Positions 22,836 to 32,400 of a stretch of 64,000 nt of DNA are shown piece by piece. The notes under the pieces were generated by a model. That model saw only the letters and a list, made by a program, of their open reading frames with translations, was not told where the DNA came from and searched no databases. Origin of the DNA: Spirometra erinaceieuropaei (lineage: Eukaryota; Platyhelminthes; Cestoda; Diphyllobothriidea; Diphyllobothriidae); assembly GCA_902702965.1 (NCBI GenBank), contig CACRXP010000977.1, forward strand, positions 90,010 to 154,009. Reading direction: 5' to 3'. Positions within the stretch are counted from its first letter, which is position 1. The number at the start of each line of letters is the position of its first letter. The position numbers were made by a program, and so were the translations under genes.

Positions 22836-23030
22836 CTGACAAGACAGGGGAGACTGAAATGGTCATTTCTGGTTTAGTATATGTCGTCAGCCAACCACAC
22901 CAAACCTCGAAAGGTGCAACCCCTGAGGCGCGATTCCGCGACCTGTTGGTTAGAAATCCAAAGACCTAGCCGCCAAACCACGGGGTCGTTGTCCTGTCGG
23001 TTACGATCGAGTATATACAATGGTGAAGGT
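22836..23030 (-). repeat. SINE family B, copy 4
   Basis: On the - strand: GTGGTTTGGCGGCTAGGTCT (degraded A box), GGTCGCGGAATCGCGCCTCA (degraded B box), then the tail TGACGACATATACTAAACCA and GAAATGACCATTTCAGTCTC (bases read in reverse complement). The head flank GTCCTGTCGGTTACGATCGA is shared with the copy at 51.2 kb. Confidence 0.65.
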
Positions 23031-23435
23031 TGGGGTGCTCAAGGTCTGACGGGCAACCGTGAAACGTATATCTTTATATTTCTCGCGTTCATTATCCCCC
23101 GAATAAGACGAAGAAGAAGAGAGGGCGAATTCATGGACCAAATTGTATTTGTACTGGCGTTTCGGAAATCCTCCCATTTCCATCATCAGAGTAGTGTGTT
23201 GGCTGTTCCTGCAGGCTTTGATTGCTTCAGCCTTGACGCCTGCCTGATATTATATTCGTGCGCGAGGCACGAACTATGACTTACCCGTTCGCTGCCGATT
23301 AGCGATGACCTATCAGAGGTTGACCGCCGGTGGACCCGTGTCACCTCTGACCCATTTGCGGCCGTCTTAATTGTTGGCGAGCCAACGTGCTTGTCGGCCT
23401 CGCCCTCTTCACTCAACGGATTGACCAGTTGTTGG

Positions 23436-24560
23436 GGCTCATGTGAGTTGATCTGTCTCGTGGGCGTCGCGGTGAGGTGGGGTCCCATGCTGGTCACATG
23501 ACCTCCGGCTGGCTTCTCTCCTATTTGGCCCTGGAATCGGCTGCCGGTCGCGCGTGACTTTGCTCGACTGTCCTGATGGCCTTGTCTGCACTGGCTCGAA
23601 CCTTGTGCGTGGCGCCCGGTAGGCGAGATGCAGATCTATGGATCTGTTAAGTGTGTCAGCCGAGGACCAATGTTCGAGCATCAGTCTGGCCATCTTATCA
23701 TTTGCTCGACCAATTACCCTCGCTTTCTCAAAGGCAAAATCGTGGTTCAGTTCTCGTATGTGGCCATAGACCAAAGACAGCTTGTCCTTGCGGTTGATTA
23801 CAAGTTGGTGTTCGTGCAATCTTGTACCGAGGCGTTTGCCCGTTTCCCTAACATTCCGGACATTGCAATTTAGGCATGCTGTAGACCACCGCTGACTGTT
23901 CTGTAGTTGGTAGCGGGTCTTTAGGCCTTATTATTTGCTGTCTTATTGTTGACTCTGGCTTTGAGCCACAACGATCTCGAAGGGCTCTAGGATTCTTGCC
24001 GTCGCTTCTGATACGTTTTTCATACAAGGGATTGTGAGCCAAAACTTCGGGTTTTCTCCGTCCGACCGCTCAGGGTGGGGTTTCCTAAGACACTTGCGTA
24101 TGAAGGACTTGGGACAACCGTTGGCTTTAAATAGGGCGTGCAAATACTTAGTCTCCTCTTTCCTCCCACTGTCGTCGCTTCAGTGTGTTCGAACGCGTTG
24201 GAAGAGGGTTCCGACACGACTGCGTTTGTGACCAACGGGGTGGTTGCTTCTGAAGTAGAGGATTCGCCCGGTGTTAGTTGCCTTACGGTAGACCGTTTTC
24301 CTTATCTTCCCCTCTTCCAGCTTTTTCACTTATACGCTAAGGAAGGCCGACTGATTGTTTAGCTCTTCTTCCATAGTAAGCTGGATGTCGGAAAAGAATG
24401 AGTTCAACAGTGCCTTGAAGGTCTGCACATCGCTCATTTTGATGATGATGAAAGTGCCATCGACGTATCTGGCCCAGAACTTCGAGAGGTTCGAGCTGAA
24501 GACCAGCCGATCGAGCCTCTGAAAAACCGCTTCGGCAGTGCCCTGATCAGTACCTTATTA
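23436..24560 (-). mobile_element. Decayed Penelope-like element (RT + GIY-YIG endonuclease)
   Basis: On the - strand, in order: EAVFQRLDRLVFSSNLSKFW; ARYVDGTFIIIKMSDVQTF; SFFSDIQLTMEEELNNQSAF (about 24530-24355); HALFKANGCPKSFIRKCLRK and GENPKFWLTIPCMKNVSEAT, ARILEPF (24140-23950); PESTIRQQIIRPKDPLPTTE; QSAVVYSMPKLQC, the start of a GIY-YIG domain (24000-23870); and FEKARVIGRANDKMARLMLE, HWSSADTLNRSIDLHLAY (about 23745-23640). The order RT, linker, GIY-YIG is that of Penelope-like elements. The conserved YVDD box reads YVDG, so one catalytic Asp is lost, and the frame is broken at least three times. The RT N-terminal part was not found. Confidence 0.85.
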
Positions 24561-25330
24561 ACCGAGTACAAAGAAATTTGTGTCTATAACTATTGCTTCT
24601 GCCATTGGGAGCGGCTGGACTGTAGTCATTCTGCGCAAACTCGGGAAGCCTCATACACAACCATTTGACGATATGCACCCATCAGGTGATTTACGACAAC
24701 GACTGAGTTGGGTCCTGTCGTGAACCGACCAATTAAAGCAGAGGAGTGTTACCGTATTCCGTTGGAAAGACTCCAGGCTGTCCGACCGTCCTACCCTACT
24801 TCGCAGGAACAAGAAAGAATGTAAGTATATATGAATACGGTCTGAAAAGACAGCCTGTCCTTACCTTCCTGACGAACAAATATATCATTTCTAAAGATTC
24901 CAAGTTTAGCAGCGGGATCCCTAACCAGTAGGTCAAAGGCCTGTAGATGCTAGTTTCCTTTCGACCGCATACGCAGTTCAACTCGATAGCTGGGCCACGG
25001 TATCTTCTTCCTAAATTCGCTGTGTAGTGTGTTTTTCCTTAGAATTTTCCTGGGAGCGAGCTGTTTGTTCAGATTATAGCCTTCAGGTACCGTCGGCTAA
25101 GCTCAACTTGGAGTGCTCTGTCAGCTCTAGTAGAGGGAACAACGAAATCTTAATAAATGTCCATTTTAACTCGTCCCATAACCAAATATTCTACAGATGC
25201 TGCGATTGGGTCTCCTAGTCAGCAATCCGTAAAACCATGAAAACCATCCTTTGTTTTTGCGGGCGATGTTTGGTTCTGCAGCCCACCTTATTGATACCGT
25301 ATGGGTAGCTTACTAAAACAATAATAGTTA
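24561..25330. other. Flank of the Penelope-like element, nothing clear
   Basis: The 5' part of the element should lie here on the - strand, but I find only short broken frames and no confident RT motif. Confidence 0.35.
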
Positions 25331-25336
25331 GAAGTT

Positions 25337-25750
25337 AGCCACTCGCTGGATTTAGGAAGGGGAAGACAGCGCAAGCAGAGCTCGAAACACGCGCAGGGAT
25401 GCGAGTGAAGGTGGTGTGTACACTCTCCCCGCGACACAGTCACTTGCTGGATTAAGAGGATAAGGGGGGGGGGGGAGGGAGGCATCGCAACTGAAAGGCC
25501 ATGGAGTGAACGGCGTGTTAATTCGCAGTGAATGACCACTGTAGAGGGACAAACGGAGTTCCACACAGTCCGAACAATTCCATTAGCAAGTCTATCTAGC
25601 CACTCGCTGAATGGAAATAATAAAGAGGGCTCAAGCGGGGCTCGAAGCACGCGCAGAGATGCGAGTGTGAACTGATACCTGAAATAACCAAGGCTGACGC
25701 ATAAGCACTCCTCCCCCCGGTGACACAGTCACTCGCTGGATTGAAGTGGC
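25337..25750. repeat. Diverged tandem duplication with G12 run
   Basis: The blocks AGCCACTCGCTGGATTTAGG, GAGCTCGAAACACGCGCAGG, GATGCGAGTG and GCGACACAGTCACTTGCTGG (from 25337) recur from 25598 as AGCCACTCGCTGAATGG, GCTCGAAGCACGCGCAGAGA, TGCGAGTG and GGTGACACAGTCACTCGCTG, an offset of about 261. A G12 run at 25464-25475 sits in the first unit. The motif CACTCGCTGGATT also repeats within each unit. Confidence 0.7.
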
Positions 25751-26120
25751 AAGGAAGATGCAAATGCGCGATATTTGGAAAGTCAGCGTATTCACATCTA
25801 CTAAATTTTTTTTAGAAAACTAACCATGTGGCACCATTCAGGTGGGGCTGCAGGACCATACCTCGCCCTTTTGCGTTTAGGGCAAACCTACCAACCTGAC
25901 GCACGTTGTCCATGCTTGTTAGAAGACTTTTCAAATTCATAATTTCGATAACAGTTAAGGAGTTGCTGCCGGCGTATTTGCATTTGGAGTATTATATGTA
26001 TATGCTTGAAATTCCAGGTCTGACCTTAAAAGTCATGTCCCGGAGACTTCATTCCATATTTTGCACTGAACAATATGTGAAATTATTCGCTTGATTCTTC
26101 CCTGGAGTTCGTATACCAGA

Positions 26121-26226
26121 AACCGCATAGGGAACGCTGGGAGACGCACTGAGGACCCGAACCTCTTGCAGCTGTGTCACGCAGCGGCAGAATATCGGCG
26201 AAACACGTGCCTGGGCTTTTAGCTAG
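26121..26226 (+). repeat. Dispersed repeat shared with 61.14 kb, copy 1
   Basis: ACGCTGGGAGACGCACTGAG, TGTGTCACGCAGCGGCAGAA and TATCGGCGAAACACGTGCCT, GGGCTTTTAGCTAGTA line up in order with 61139-61255. The family is unknown to me. Confidence 0.65.
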
Positions 26227-26939
26227 TATCTATATCGGGAGTACAGCATAAAATCTTTAATATATATATACTTGACAAATGAGCTGCTACATGCTCATTG
26301 GTGTGTGCGGAACTAAGAAGCATTCGACTGATCCTAAATTTGCCGTGTCGCAGATGGCCTAATCATATAACCCGACGTTTAATTTCCTAGCCTCGATATC
26401 AGGGATCGTGTGGTTATAACGCTGGGCTAGCAACACTTCTCCTTGTCTAATGAACTGCAGGCCTCCAAAGTTGCATTTTACTGACGGGGAATTTTTAAAA
26501 TAGAAATGCAACCCCTGAACTGCAGGCGCACATTTTTCCAGTAAGTCTGATCAATATGAAGCCGTGAAAATGCAACCTTCCCGACTTCGTTTTTAAACGC
26601 GCACGTTCTTCTCCGGAGAGGCACCCAAGTGAATCCTACGGTCTGCTGGACACAAAAAGCCCGTCGCAAAACGGCTAATTCAATTACTCGAGGTAGAGAG
26701 CGAGGGCGAGGTTAAGCCCTTAGATTTACGATAGCAGTGCCCTAGAGAAAAACTGTTGCACAGAGTACTGACCAACTTATTACGCGCCGGTTGTGCTGTA
26801 CATAACGGCCAGCAGTTGCGAAGCACAACTGAGATGACAACTAGGCAAAATAGATAAGCTTGCAAATTGTTGGTGGGTCTTTAAACAAAAATTCCAATTT
26901 CCTTGAACATCTGAAAGCAGATAATAGCACAGAAAATAC

Positions 26940-27060
26940 GAAAAAATCAAAAATAATTGATATTGAACCAACTGAGAAAAACTCGACGTCTCGGCGGGAT
27001 TCGAAACCACGACAGCAAGGGGGAAGGCTTTAATACAGCAATCGTTCATCTATGAAATCA
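26940..27060 (-). repeat. SINE family A, copy 4
   Basis: On the - strand: AGCCTTCCCCCTGCTGTCGT, GGTTTCGAATCCCGCCGAGA (B box), then TTTTTCTCAGTTGGTTCAAT, the family tail. The A box is lost. Confidence 0.6.
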
Positions 27061-28101
27061 AAAATAACTGGAAAAAGTCCTGGTGCAAAAAATAGCTAAT
27101 CTTTTGGACCCATTTTCTGCAACTTCGCTTGCCAAAGGCTTATAATATAGAATTAATTACAAGTTCTGATTACTTCTAATGTCGACATAATCGCTTAAGT
27201 TGGTTAGAAAACAACCCGACCAAAACTTAGGAAGAAATTCTGCTGATTGAATCGAAGATTTGCGTTTACGGCCGAAAATAAGAATTGGAAGTTCACAAAA
27301 ACTCTTAAAACGCAGGTAAGCATCCGCCGAGGGAGGTGGCTGGTGCGTGGGATGGGATTTTATTTCCCTGTGCTAACTGAGCGGCAGTATTCAGTCCAGG
27401 TCAATGGCGTCAAAACATTAAACTCAGAGTTTAATTCTGAGTTCTAGAGTTGTTGATGAAAACTCTTTGTCAGTCAAAACACGCAAGTGAAATGGGATTC
27501 GCTCATTGAGGCAGAATGGGAAAGTTAGGGCTCAAACAGTAGATATGGGGAGGGCATGGGCATGGATGCTAAGTCCAAAGTTCAGTGAGGTGGGACTTTG
27601 ATGAGCTAGTCCGTGTGCAAATTTATGGCCCGATATTCACAGTGGTCAGTGGTTTTGCAGTAGCGACACGCTGATACAAGTTCTTTTTATGCACATCGGC
27701 ATCCAATAACTGTCCTCTCCCTCAAACTGTCAGGTAAAAGAGCGGCCTTTCAGTTCGAGGGGTGACCCCTCTTTGGACAGGTCAACAAGGGTGAAAAAGT
27801 GTTGGTAAATACCGGTCTCCTAGTGGTCACTTCGACAGGTCGTGCGACAGACCTGCACAAGCAACCCTCTCATGGAAGGAGACGAAGAGAATTAATCGGT
27901 TGCATTTAAGAGTAATTTTTTGGATTATGAAAACCCTGCTCGATGAATCAAGTGCCAGATGAGTGTGAGCAGTGTTGAGCCCTCTTGTTATGTCCTCGGA
28001 CCTCTTTTTAGACAGGACATTGCAAGCGGTTTCCGGAACAACCCTTTAAGGCTGGATGACTGTTCTAAGTTTTAAATCTGAGACCGGATGCAACAAAGTT
28101 T

Positions 28102-28311
28102 ATGAAGGGCACTTCGATTTCCCAAATTATTCGAAAACCAGATGGAGAAATGTCCGGAGTCCGTGTTTTTGTCTGTTATCGAATAACAGACCCCCTAGAT
28201 AAGGCTAACTTCGAAACTATAAATTTCTACAGACCCTCACTTACAGGTTTCTATCATTTAATCTTCGCATATAGGAAGAACAGTAGTCAACTGACCCGCT
28301 GCAACGGCTAG
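28102..28311 (+). pseudogene. Possible linker part of the + strand Penelope-like element
   Basis: A 69-codon frame starts MKGTSISQIIRKPDGEMSGV. The opening recalls the linker (VKG.SE.I.R.LRP) that precedes GIY-YIG in Penelope-like elements, and GEMSGV recalls the ETSGV that runs into the endonuclease. The rest has no clear match. Position just upstream of a real GIY-YIG domain supports the idea, but similarity is weak. Confidence 0.3.
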
Positions 28312-28316
28312 AAACG

Positions 28317-28574
28317 TCTGGAGTCATTTATCGGATCTGGTGCAGTTGCAGACAAAACAACTACGTCGGAGAAACCGGAAGGCAGCTCCGAACGAGAATG
28401 GCCGAACACGCGGCAGCGGTGCGCAGAAAAGACGCCAGCTCTCAAGTTGCGGCTCATTCGACGAGATCCGGCCACACATTCAAATTCGACGAGGCCGAAG
28501 TTCTCGCAAGAGGTGACAACCGCGTGAGCCGGGAGCTGCTTGAGTCATGGTTTACTGGGCCTCCGGTCAATTAA
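28317..28574 (+). pseudogene. GIY-YIG endonuclease of a Penelope-like element
   Basis: The frame reads SGVIYRIWCSCRQNNYVGET, then GRQLRTRMAEHAAAVRRKDA, SSQVAAHSTRSGHTFKFDEA, and EVLARGDNRVSRELLESWFT, ending GPPVN and TAA at 28572. This is the GIY-YIG fold of Penelope-like elements: GVIY and YVGET are the two halves of the name motif, R in GRQLRTR and the Glu of LLESWF are the usual catalytic Arg and Glu, and the CxC pair fits the zinc-knuckle type. The family sequence continues with INKCNDLP.PYSVLR, which is present but one frame off (from 28570), so a one-base shift near 28567 ends the frame early. Confidence 0.88.
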
Positions 28575-28911
28575 CAAGTGCAATGATCTTCCCCTTCCAT
28601 ACTCGGTGCTGAGACTTCGCCTAGGCGGAGTAATTAGCCACGCGGAGAGCGCACAGATGAACACTTTTCCCAACACCAGGGTCGGTGCGTCAGATGGTCG
28701 AGAAATCGTCACACCAACATCCAATGCACGTGATGAAATTGCAGCAATTAACGACGCAAATGTCGGCCATCAAACAATTAGCGCACCAAGTGCAACGATC
28801 CCTGATGAAGGCGGGAGCCGTTAATATTCATAGGTATGCGGTAGCATGGCGACTGCATTCTATAAATAATGCAGCCCCTTCTGCGTGAATCATCCATATC
28901 TGCTGTTGTCT

Positions 28912-29025
28912 CTGATGATGGATTTGAGCAGGAATCCGAAACGTCAGGCTAATAAAGCTCTTGTCCTAACGATCGTGTCTCCTTCTTCAAGACTACTTTC
29001 TGGGACTCGTCTCTTCGCTTCTATT
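28912..29025 (+). repeat. Penelope-like element 3' tail
   Basis: GATGATGGATTTGAGCAGGA, ATCCGAAACGTCAGGCTAAT, AAAGCTCTTGTCCTAACGAT, CGTGTCTCCTTCTTCAAGAC and GGGACTCGTCTCTTCGCTTC form a block that recurs at 45.6 kb in both orientations and in part at 19.5 and 22.8 kb. It follows the GIY-YIG coding part and carries an AATAAA, so I take it as the element's 3' end. Confidence 0.75.
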
Positions 29026-31960
29026 GGCAAGGTCTTACCATCACCGAGCTGCAGTTAGCAGGCGTCTATTTAGTTAGAGAACAAGATCAGCCTTTAATAA
29101 TTGTAGACTTTCGAGTCTGGTGTGCAGTCCGAATTATGACGTCACCGCGCCTGTCATACTGACAGCCAAAGTCGCAGAGACAGTCACCCCTGTCTGGCAA
29201 AGAGTAGCGTCTTCCTAATCCTCCTCTTCGGCTAAAATTTAATGCTATAAGGAAAGGCATGCGCCAGTTGGCTCTCAGTCTGTTCACTTGTCCTGTGCCG
29301 GTGCAGTTAGGCAAGCCGTTAGCGGATCACACACAACTGTAGTTTGAATGAATTTCATATGTTCATAGCCTTGGCAAGCCTTTAGTTGTGTTGGCATTGC
29401 GTCATTCTATGATGGCAGTCATGATGGGGCAAGACATATGATCATATCTGGGTAAGTTAGACACTTTTGTAACTAAGCGGTATACTCGCTTTGTCGTCGG
29501 TACTCGTAGAGCTATTCTTCCTACGCGATCACACTATCCATAACGGAAACGCAGTCCGTAGACGGTTCATACCGTCTCTCGTTCAGGACCTGGGTCTTTC
29601 GGGCTCATTAGATGACTGGAGTCATTGGATGCGCATGAGGGCCATGCCAAACATGAGTGACCCGAAACGTCCCTATTCCTCTTTGCATCGTTTGATGACA
29701 GGTGCACATCGACCCAATGCTCTCCTATGGGTGGAGAAGGGGAGTGGCTAAGGGATCTGTTTGGCGGAGAATGAACGATGGTGTTGACGTTGATGCCTCC
29801 TCACCCGACCTCATTAGAACACCGAGGAGAAACAGTACATACTATGACAGTCTTCGGAGTGGGATGGATGGCGATGTTGCGACGCAAAATTTCAACTGTA
29901 GCCGATGGATTTGCTTGCAGAGTTGCCCTCCTATTCCATGGGATTCCTTGGCGTATAGGTTCCAGCTCAAACTTTCATTGTTGAGACTATTTGGTGGAAA
30001 CCAGTAAGTCTGCTCTGTCAGTAGTATTGTAACAGTAAATTATTTTTGCTAAAATTGTTGTATTTAATTATAAATTAGTATCTGTAGCGTATGATTCTTC
30101 GATCCGGCCGCAAGCAACCAACCCTCACGATGCTATACATGGCGAGAACAGTGAGATAGCGGTAAAGTGCAGCGAAAATAGAAGTCTTTTTATCATCTAC
30201 GGAAACCAATTAGAGTAAATCATTATGAAACGCTTCAGACATATTTTAAATGGCATAGATTCATATAAAGGGTCTTAACAGAAATATTCAGAATATTTGC
30301 AATATGGATAAGGGTGGTAATTGGGGAAAATTCCTTAAGCGCATCACAGCCAATGTTGCAGACTTACATAATTCACATTTCATCTGCAATGTTCAAGCTG
30401 AATAATTAATGGCTTTAAGCGGCAAAGACTGCGATGTTCGCAAAATCGAGCTGTTTAAGTTTTTTGCATCTGATAAAACTTCTGCGCGGAAGTTTGACAA
30501 ATAAACCGGGAACATCTACGTCATAATTATCGATTAGACAACTGTCGGCAGTTTGTAAATGCAACTGGATGCAACCCGTAGAACTCGAAGAAAATGGAAG
30601 GTCATTTTTCTCTGAACGCCGTTTATGGGCGACAAAACCTAGTTAAATGGATAGTGGTGTAGGCTGCGGATGAAAATTTCGCACAATCCTAACCTGTAAT
30701 AGAATGAATGTCGCCTTTGAGGACTGTTATGATAGATTGCTTTCTGGTGGTTATGTGCGAATTTCGAACATACTTTTAAAAGTAAACAGGACTTGGGTTT
30801 GACTTTAATAAAAAATCGGACAATAAGGACAAGGAACCAATTAGATATACGTAGAACTATTTAGGCAAGGAGATGAACTTATGCACAAATTGCAAGCCTC
30901 ATATTTTAGACATATATTTAAATGCATTTTGCTCTTCTAGAGGAGGTTAAGGGAAGCTGGATTAAGGAACTTTCAATATCGCTCAGATAAATATGGATAC
31001 TGTCTAGTGCAAGGCTGAAAAGGGAGAAAGAAAACTAGGCCGAGGGATTCCTCCAGTATTTTAAATGACTTAATCAGTTTGTTCTGCTGCAAAGGCAGTC
31101 GTGGTTTACGTCAGATTGTTTTGGTTGGAGACCTCAGTCCCAGTTTTTGACGGCTTTTAATTTCAAGTGACTTAAAATCGCCAGACAGCCAGAATGCATA
31201 CGTTCATCTACATCTTTGGGAGGCATAATCGAAAGAGAGAAGTAGGAGAGTCTTTAATGGGACTTATCACGTCTGCGACATTCTGTAAAGGTATCAGAAG
31301 AGTAAACGAGTTTTTCCGATGTTGACCATATTTTAAAATTACGAATTTTCAAAGCCCATTAATGCCGACCGAAAAGACCTCTAACCTGAAAGGTCAGAGT
31401 TAAGAATAAATGCTGTCGTACTCAGGAACTAATGGCCAAACGCTCTAAGACAAGTGATTTTGGCATTGAAATAATCTCGGCGGTCGTTGAATGTGAGAAG
31501 TAAAAATTCATTATGGGCTTCAAGCGGCTTACAGGTTCTCAGCCAAAGGTAGTGGAAAAGCGAGCGGCCAAAACAGAGCAGGCTTTATTAGCGTCAGAAA
31601 TTCCACAAAAACTCACCAGCTGTTTTCTATCATCGGACGAAGTCAATTTAGCCTGAAGGGATATAGGTGAGACGTGAGTTAATCTCTAACGTAGGGAAAA
31701 AGCAGGGTTCCGCGGTATGAACTTGAGCCATCCAAAGTAAATGCCTTAGCAGCAAAGTAGAGTGCAACATCTGGTGGATGAAAAAACAGCTGGAGGATTA
31801 TTTTTCAGTCATAAGCTTATGGTATGGTGCTTTTAGTCGTGGTCACTGTTATCCCACCTTCGCATGCATGTTGTATTAGAATAAATTTAATTCAGAGGCT
31901 ACAAGAAAAGGAGAGAAATCCAGAGTACAGCTACGGTCAAATAAGTCATTAATTGTAATA
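29026..31960. other. Intergenic stretch, no supported gene
   Basis: Frames at 29491-30007 (up to 101 codons) overlap each other in several frames and match no family. The remainder is AT-rich with many stops. No repeat shared within the window was recognised. Confidence 0.4.
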
Positions 31961-31963
31961 AAT

Positions 31964-32400
31964 GTTTTGGTAAGATGTGGTTTGGTAGCCCCACCCGCTG
32001 GACACAATACAGTTGGGATTTGGGTTAAGGGTAAGGGGTTATGGTTAGGGTTAGCGGTTATGGTTATGGTTAGGGGTCAGTGTAAGAGGCTAGGGTTAGA
32101 GGTTAGGGTTAGGAGCTATGGTTAAGGTTAAGGGCTAGGGTTAGGGGTTATGGCTAGGGGTTAGGGGCTAGGGTTGAAGGTTAGGTTAAGGATTGGGGTA
32201 AGGGCAACTATTTCTCAACCACTCAAAGTACAACAGCACATTCTCAGTAGCCTTTCTTTTACATACAACTACTCCACCTCATCGCCTGTGCGTTCCCCGG
32301 CCCCACCTACAAAAGCCCCTATTATCACCGATTGCGTATTAGATGTGACTGGGGTTTGTTTACTTTAGGTAAGCTACATAACCACATCCGACCAAGTTTT
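31964..32400 (+). repeat. Dispersed repeat with long telomere-like array, copy 2
   Basis: The flanks match 7331-7630 (TTTTGGTAAGATGTGGTTTG at the start; CTATTTCTCAACCACTC, TGTGCGTTCCCCGG and GACTGGGGTTTGTTTACTTT at the end). Between them, about 32015-32205, is a degenerate array of TTAGGG-type units (GGTTAGGG, GGTTATGG, GGCTAGGG, GGTTAAGG), on the + strand only. Confidence 0.88.

Noticed and set aside
32015..32205. Chromosome-fusion relic (interstitial telomere)
   Set aside because: The array lies inside a repeat whose flanks occur at a second locus with a shorter core.
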